Below are positions 61,545-64,000 of a stretch of DNA of 64,000 nucleotides, piece by piece. The DNA comes from an uncultured Oscillospiraceae bacterium. Lineage in GTDB: Bacteria; Bacillota; Clostridia; Oscillospirales; Oscillospiraceae. Position numbers and translations under genes: made by a program. Within the stretch, counting starts at the first letter, position 1; each line of letters begins with the position of its first letter. The notes under the pieces were generated by a model. It did no database searches, was not told the origin of the DNA, and worked only from the letters and a program-made list of their open reading frames with translations. The DNA is taken from assembly GCA_934565655.1 (NCBI GenBank), contig CAKTIE010000004.1:80632-144631 (forward strand), read 5' to 3'.

Positions 61545-61780
61545 AACAAAAACGCCCCGCCCCACATAGGGGCGAAGCGACGCTTCACGGTACCACCCTA
61601 ATTTGACGGCACTGCCGTCATCTCAGTCGTCCGGTAACGGGGACGGAACGTGCGGCTCGTCGCCGCAGGCTCGGAAGTGGCTGTCCTGCCTGCCGGTCCC
61701 GAAGGGCTTGCACCAATACCCCTTCTCGCTCTGGGTGGCTGCGGCGGACTCGTTTCCTCATAGCCGTATCACAATGTTGC
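61545..61780 (-). promoter_or_regulatory. T-box riboswitch leader
   Basis: On the minus strand the conserved T-box GGGTGGTACC occurs at 61589-61598, followed by a GC-rich terminator (CGCCCC-tatgt-GGGGCG, then GCGTTTTTG at about 61546-61575). Upstream, AGAGCGAGAAGG and TTGGTGCAAGCCC belong to stem I. The likely specifier is GCC, just before ACTTCCGAGC, which would mean alanine; the register is uncertain. Uncharged tRNA would prevent termination and allow transcription of the CatA-like gene and possibly alaS. Confidence 0.85.
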
Positions 61781-61784
61781 CCTT

Positions 61785-61874
61785 ATTTTACCACATCTTT
61801 CGTCGTTGTCAACGGTATTTTTTGCGTTTTTTCGTCGTTTTCACCATTGCCCATAGGGGAAAGTATGTTATACT
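61785..61874. promoter_or_regulatory. Divergent promoters for the T-box unit and the DUF1275 gene
   Basis: Minus strand: TTGACA (61807-61812) and TAAAAT (61785-61790), 16 bp apart, drive the T-box leader. Plus strand: TTGCCC (61847-61852) and TATACT (61869-61874), 16 bp apart, precede the gene at 61905. Confidence 0.65.
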
Positions 61875-61904
61875 GTTGAAGAGATTTGCGCGGGAGGAAA
61901 CTTT

Positions 61905-62585
61905 ATGCCTCTTTATAAACGGAAAAATATCGACTGGTACCGCCATCTGGCCTTTGCCTGCGTGGGCGGTTTCTTTGGGGCCTACGCCATCATGTGCCGG
62001 GGCGGCGTTATGGGCAGCGCCCAGACTATGAACCTGCTGGAGCTGGTGATCGACGCCCTGTATGGCCGGGGCTTCAACGTGCTGGAGCATTTCGGCGCTT
62101 TTGCGGTCTATGTGATCGGAACCATGCTGACGGTGCTGCTGCCCTTCAAATGGGGCGTGAACATGCGGCGGCTGTCGCCCATTATCACGGCGGCTGCGGC
62201 GGTGGGGGAGTGCTTCATCCCGGCGGAGACGGAGGTGGTGATCGCGCTGTATCCCATCTTCTTTGCCATGAGCGTCCAGTGGAGCAGCTTCCGGGGCGCG
62301 CGGAACTTTTACAGCTCCACCATTTTCTCCACCAACAACACCAAGCAGGCATCGCTGGCGCTGGCGGAATACATGTGCACGAAGAACAGGGATCAGCTGC
62401 TGCGGATGGGCTTCTTCCTGGCCACGCTGCTGTGCTTCCACATCGGTGCGGCCATCGGCGTGGGCGCGGCCCACTTCTGGAGCATCCGGGGCGCCCTGTG
62501 GTCGCTGCCGCTGCTGATCTGGGCCTTCGTGCTGGTGACGCAGGAGGAGAAGGCGGAGGCCATTCAGGCCATCAAGACGGAATAG
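61905..62585 (+). CDS. DUF1275/YoaK-family membrane protein
   Basis: A 226-residue protein with about six membrane helices. Family features are GGFFGAYAIMCRGGVMGSAQTMNLLELV near the start, quoted in part (FGAYAIMCRGGVMGSAQTMN), and FFAMSVQWSSFRGARNFYSS followed by TIFSTNNTKQASLALAEY. DUF1275 proteins (YoaK) are predicted transporters of unknown substrate. GGGAGG precedes the ATG. It lies divergent to the T-box unit and 40 bp upstream of an M18 peptidase. Confidence 0.85.
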   Translation: MPLYKRKNIDWYRHLAFACVGGFFGAYAIMCRGGVMGSAQTMNLLELVIDALYGRGFNVLEHFGAFAVYVIGTMLTVLLPFKWGVNMRRLSPIITAAAAVGECFIPAETEVVIALYPIFFAMSVQWSSFRGARNFYSSTIFSTNNTKQASLALAEYMCTKNRDQLLRMGFFLATLLCFHIGAAIGVGAAHFWSIRGALWSLPLLIWAFVLVTQEEKAEAIQAIKTE

Positions 62586-62625
62586 ACTTATCATAATAAT
62601 AATATAGTAAAGGGAGGATATCACC

Positions 62626-63891
62626 ATGAATCAGGCGCTGTTTTCCTACATTGCCGCCAGCCCCACGGCCTTTCAGGCGGTGGCCCATACGGCGAAGCTG
62701 CTGGAGGAGAAGAATTATCGCCCGCTGCGGGAGACGGAGGAGTGGACGCTGGAGCCGGGCGGACGGTACTATGTAACGCGCAACGGCTCCTCACTGATCG
62801 CGTTCCGGCTGCCCAAGGGCCGGCCCGGCGGCTTTATGATGACCGCTGCCCACAGTGACAGCCCCACCTTCAAGATCAAGGAGAATGCCGAGCTGGCAGG
62901 GGAGAGCGACACCCGTCTCAGTGTGGAGGGCTACGGCGGTATGCTGTGCGCCAGCTGGATGGACCGCCCCCTCAGCATCGCGGGCCGTGCCATGGTGCGG
63001 ACAGAGAAGGGCATCGCCATGCGTCTGGTTGATCTGAAGGACGTTGCGGCGGTGATCCCCAATGTGGCCATCCACATGAACCGGGAGGCCAACAGCGGCA
63101 TGAAGTACAACGTTGCCGTGGACATGCAGCCCCTGTACGGCGAGAAGGGCGGCTTCCGCAGCCGTGTGGCCGAGGCCGCCGGTGCGGCGGAGGAGGACCT
63201 GCTGACATACGATCTGTTTCTCTATAACCCTCAGCCCGGCGTGGAGTGGGGCAATTACATCTCCGCGCCCCGGCTGGATGATCTGCAATGCGCCTTTGCC
63301 TCCCTGCAGGGCTTCCTGACGGCGGAGGAGAGCCGGAACGCCTGTGTTTACTGCCTGTTCGACAATGAGGAGGTGGGCAGCGAGACGAAGCAGGGCGCGG
63401 CCTCCACCTTCCTTGCGGAGACGCTGGAGCGCATCTGCGACGGCCTGGGCCTGACGCTGCGCACCATGGCGGCGGGCAGCTTCCTGCTGTCCTGCGACAA
63501 TGCCCACGCGGTGCATCCCAATCATCCGGAGTACGCCGACAGGAACCACACGGTGCGGATGAACGGCGGCGTGGTGCTGAAGTACAACGCCAGCCAGAAA
63601 TACACCACCGACGCGGTGTCGGCGGCGCTGTTCCAGACGGTGTGCGAAAAGGCGGAGGTGCCCTTCCAGCGGTACGCCAACCGCCCGGACATGGCGGGCG
63701 GCTCCACCCTGGGCAGCATTGCCAACACCCAGGTGTCCCTGAATATGGCGGACATCGGCCTTGCCCAGCTGGCCATGCATTCCACCTTCGAGACGGCGGG
63801 CGCCCGGGATACGGCCTACATGGTGCGGGCGCTGCGGACGTTCTTCGGACTGAGCCTGCAAACGGACGGGGACGGAACATACCGGCTGTGA
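62626..63891 (+). CDS. M18-family aminopeptidase (aspartyl aminopeptidase-like)
   Basis: A 421-residue dinuclear zinc aminopeptidase. Metal ligands in order: MTAAHSDSPTFKIK (His), SAPRLDDLQCAFA (Asp), LFDNEEVGSETKQGA (Glu-Glu), SCDNAHAVHPNHPEY (Asp), and C-terminal LAMHSTFETAG (His). Family-size and complete. It removes N-terminal acidic residues from peptides in the cytoplasm. GGGAGG precedes the ATG. Confidence 0.95.
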   Translation: MNQALFSYIAASPTAFQAVAHTAKLLEEKNYRPLRETEEWTLEPGGRYYVTRNGSSLIAFRLPKGRPGGFMMTAAHSDSPTFKIKENAELAGESDTRLSVEGYGGMLCASWMDRPLSIAGRAMVRTEKGIAMRLVDLKDVAAVIPNVAIHMNREANSGMKYNVAVDMQPLYGEKGGFRSRVAEAAGAAEEDLLTYDLFLYNPQPGVEWGNYISAPRLDDLQCAFASLQGFLTAEESRNACVYCLFDNEEVGSETKQGAASTFLAETLERICDGLGLTLRTMAAGSFLLSCDNAHAVHPNHPEYADRNHTVRMNGGVVLKYNASQKYTTDAVSAALFQTVCEKAEVPFQRYANRPDMAGGSTLGSIANTQVSLNMADIGLAQLAMHSTFETAGARDTAYMVRALRTFFGLSLQTDGDGTYRL

Positions 63892-63950
63892 ATCGGATAG
63901 ATAAAGAGACGCTCGCAAAGGATGCTCCCGATAAGAAAACATCGTGAGGA

Positions 63951-63998
63951 AAGAGAGAACGGTATAGCTTCGGCTGTACCGTTTTCTCATTTTTCCAT
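63951..63998 (+). terminator. Terminator of the M18 peptidase gene
   Basis: The stem AACGGTAtAGC / GCTgTACCGTT with flanking GAGA/TCTC is followed by ATTTTTCC at the window's right end. Confidence 0.8.
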
Positions 63999-64000
63999 TG

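Overview
The window looks like a chromosomal segment of a gut Clostridia (Oscillospiraceae/Ruminococcaceae-like). The basis is the split glycine decarboxylase (gcvPA/gcvPB), T-box and tandem glycine riboswitch leaders, strong Shine-Dalgarno sites, an ECF transporter, and mobile DNA of the kind common in these bacteria. No complete tRNA, rRNA or CRISPR array was seen. All family names come from reading motifs; no database search was run.

About 1-17.2 kb is an integrative mobilizable element. It carries the 5' end of an integrase leaving the left edge, a large metallophosphoesterase with an N-terminal repeat region, a MobP-type relaxase with a Sel1-repeat tail, its ribbon-helix-helix partner, two small helix-turn-helix proteins, a DUF6076-like gene and an IS200 remnant. 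Its most unusual cargo lies at 8.6-15.8 kb: a same-strand gene set of an XRE regulator, a vWA protein, a PP2C phosphatase, a protein kinase-like protein and several zinc-finger proteins, most of them with membrane helices. It resembles a TerY-P triad (vWA + PP2C + kinase) rebuilt around membrane zinc-finger proteins. A GNAT gene and a small gene follow, and the element ends at a displaced 3' end of a tRNA-Thr gene (17.15 kb).

From 17.2 to 19.5 kb lies a second, broken element. It has two in-frame chimeric genes: a relaxase joined to an integrase C-terminus, and a replication initiator joined to the mobilization accessory C-terminus. A 1,035-bp block between the two joins is collinear with 4506-5540.

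Core chromosome follows. larE-larB (nickel-pincer cofactor synthesis) is at 19.6-21.2 kb. A stretch of broken genes (oleate hydratase, DUF2268 protease, 5-formyl-THF cyclo-ligase and others) occupies 21.3-23.8 kb. A complete glycine cleavage operon, with a GcvT-GlyA fusion under a tandem glycine riboswitch, plus lipoate ligase and lipoamide dehydrogenase, spans 23.8-32.4 kb. Then come small membrane/zinc-ribbon genes and a serine hydrolase, an AraC-regulated ECF importer plus heterodimeric ABC exporter locus (34.8-42.1 kb), and tex.

A sugar-acid cluster (44.4-57.3 kb) combines a GntR regulator with three likely operator sites, an M81 metallopeptidase, a class III aminotransferase, an ABC sugar importer, two LarA-family proteins that both keep the four nickel-pincer ligands, a PfkB kinase, 6-phosphogluconate dehydrogenase and a UxuB-like dehydrogenase. 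The larE-larB pair could supply the cofactor for both LarA proteins. The right end holds a HIT protein, alaS, a CatA-like acetyltransferase behind a T-box leader, a DUF1275 membrane protein and an M18 aminopeptidase.
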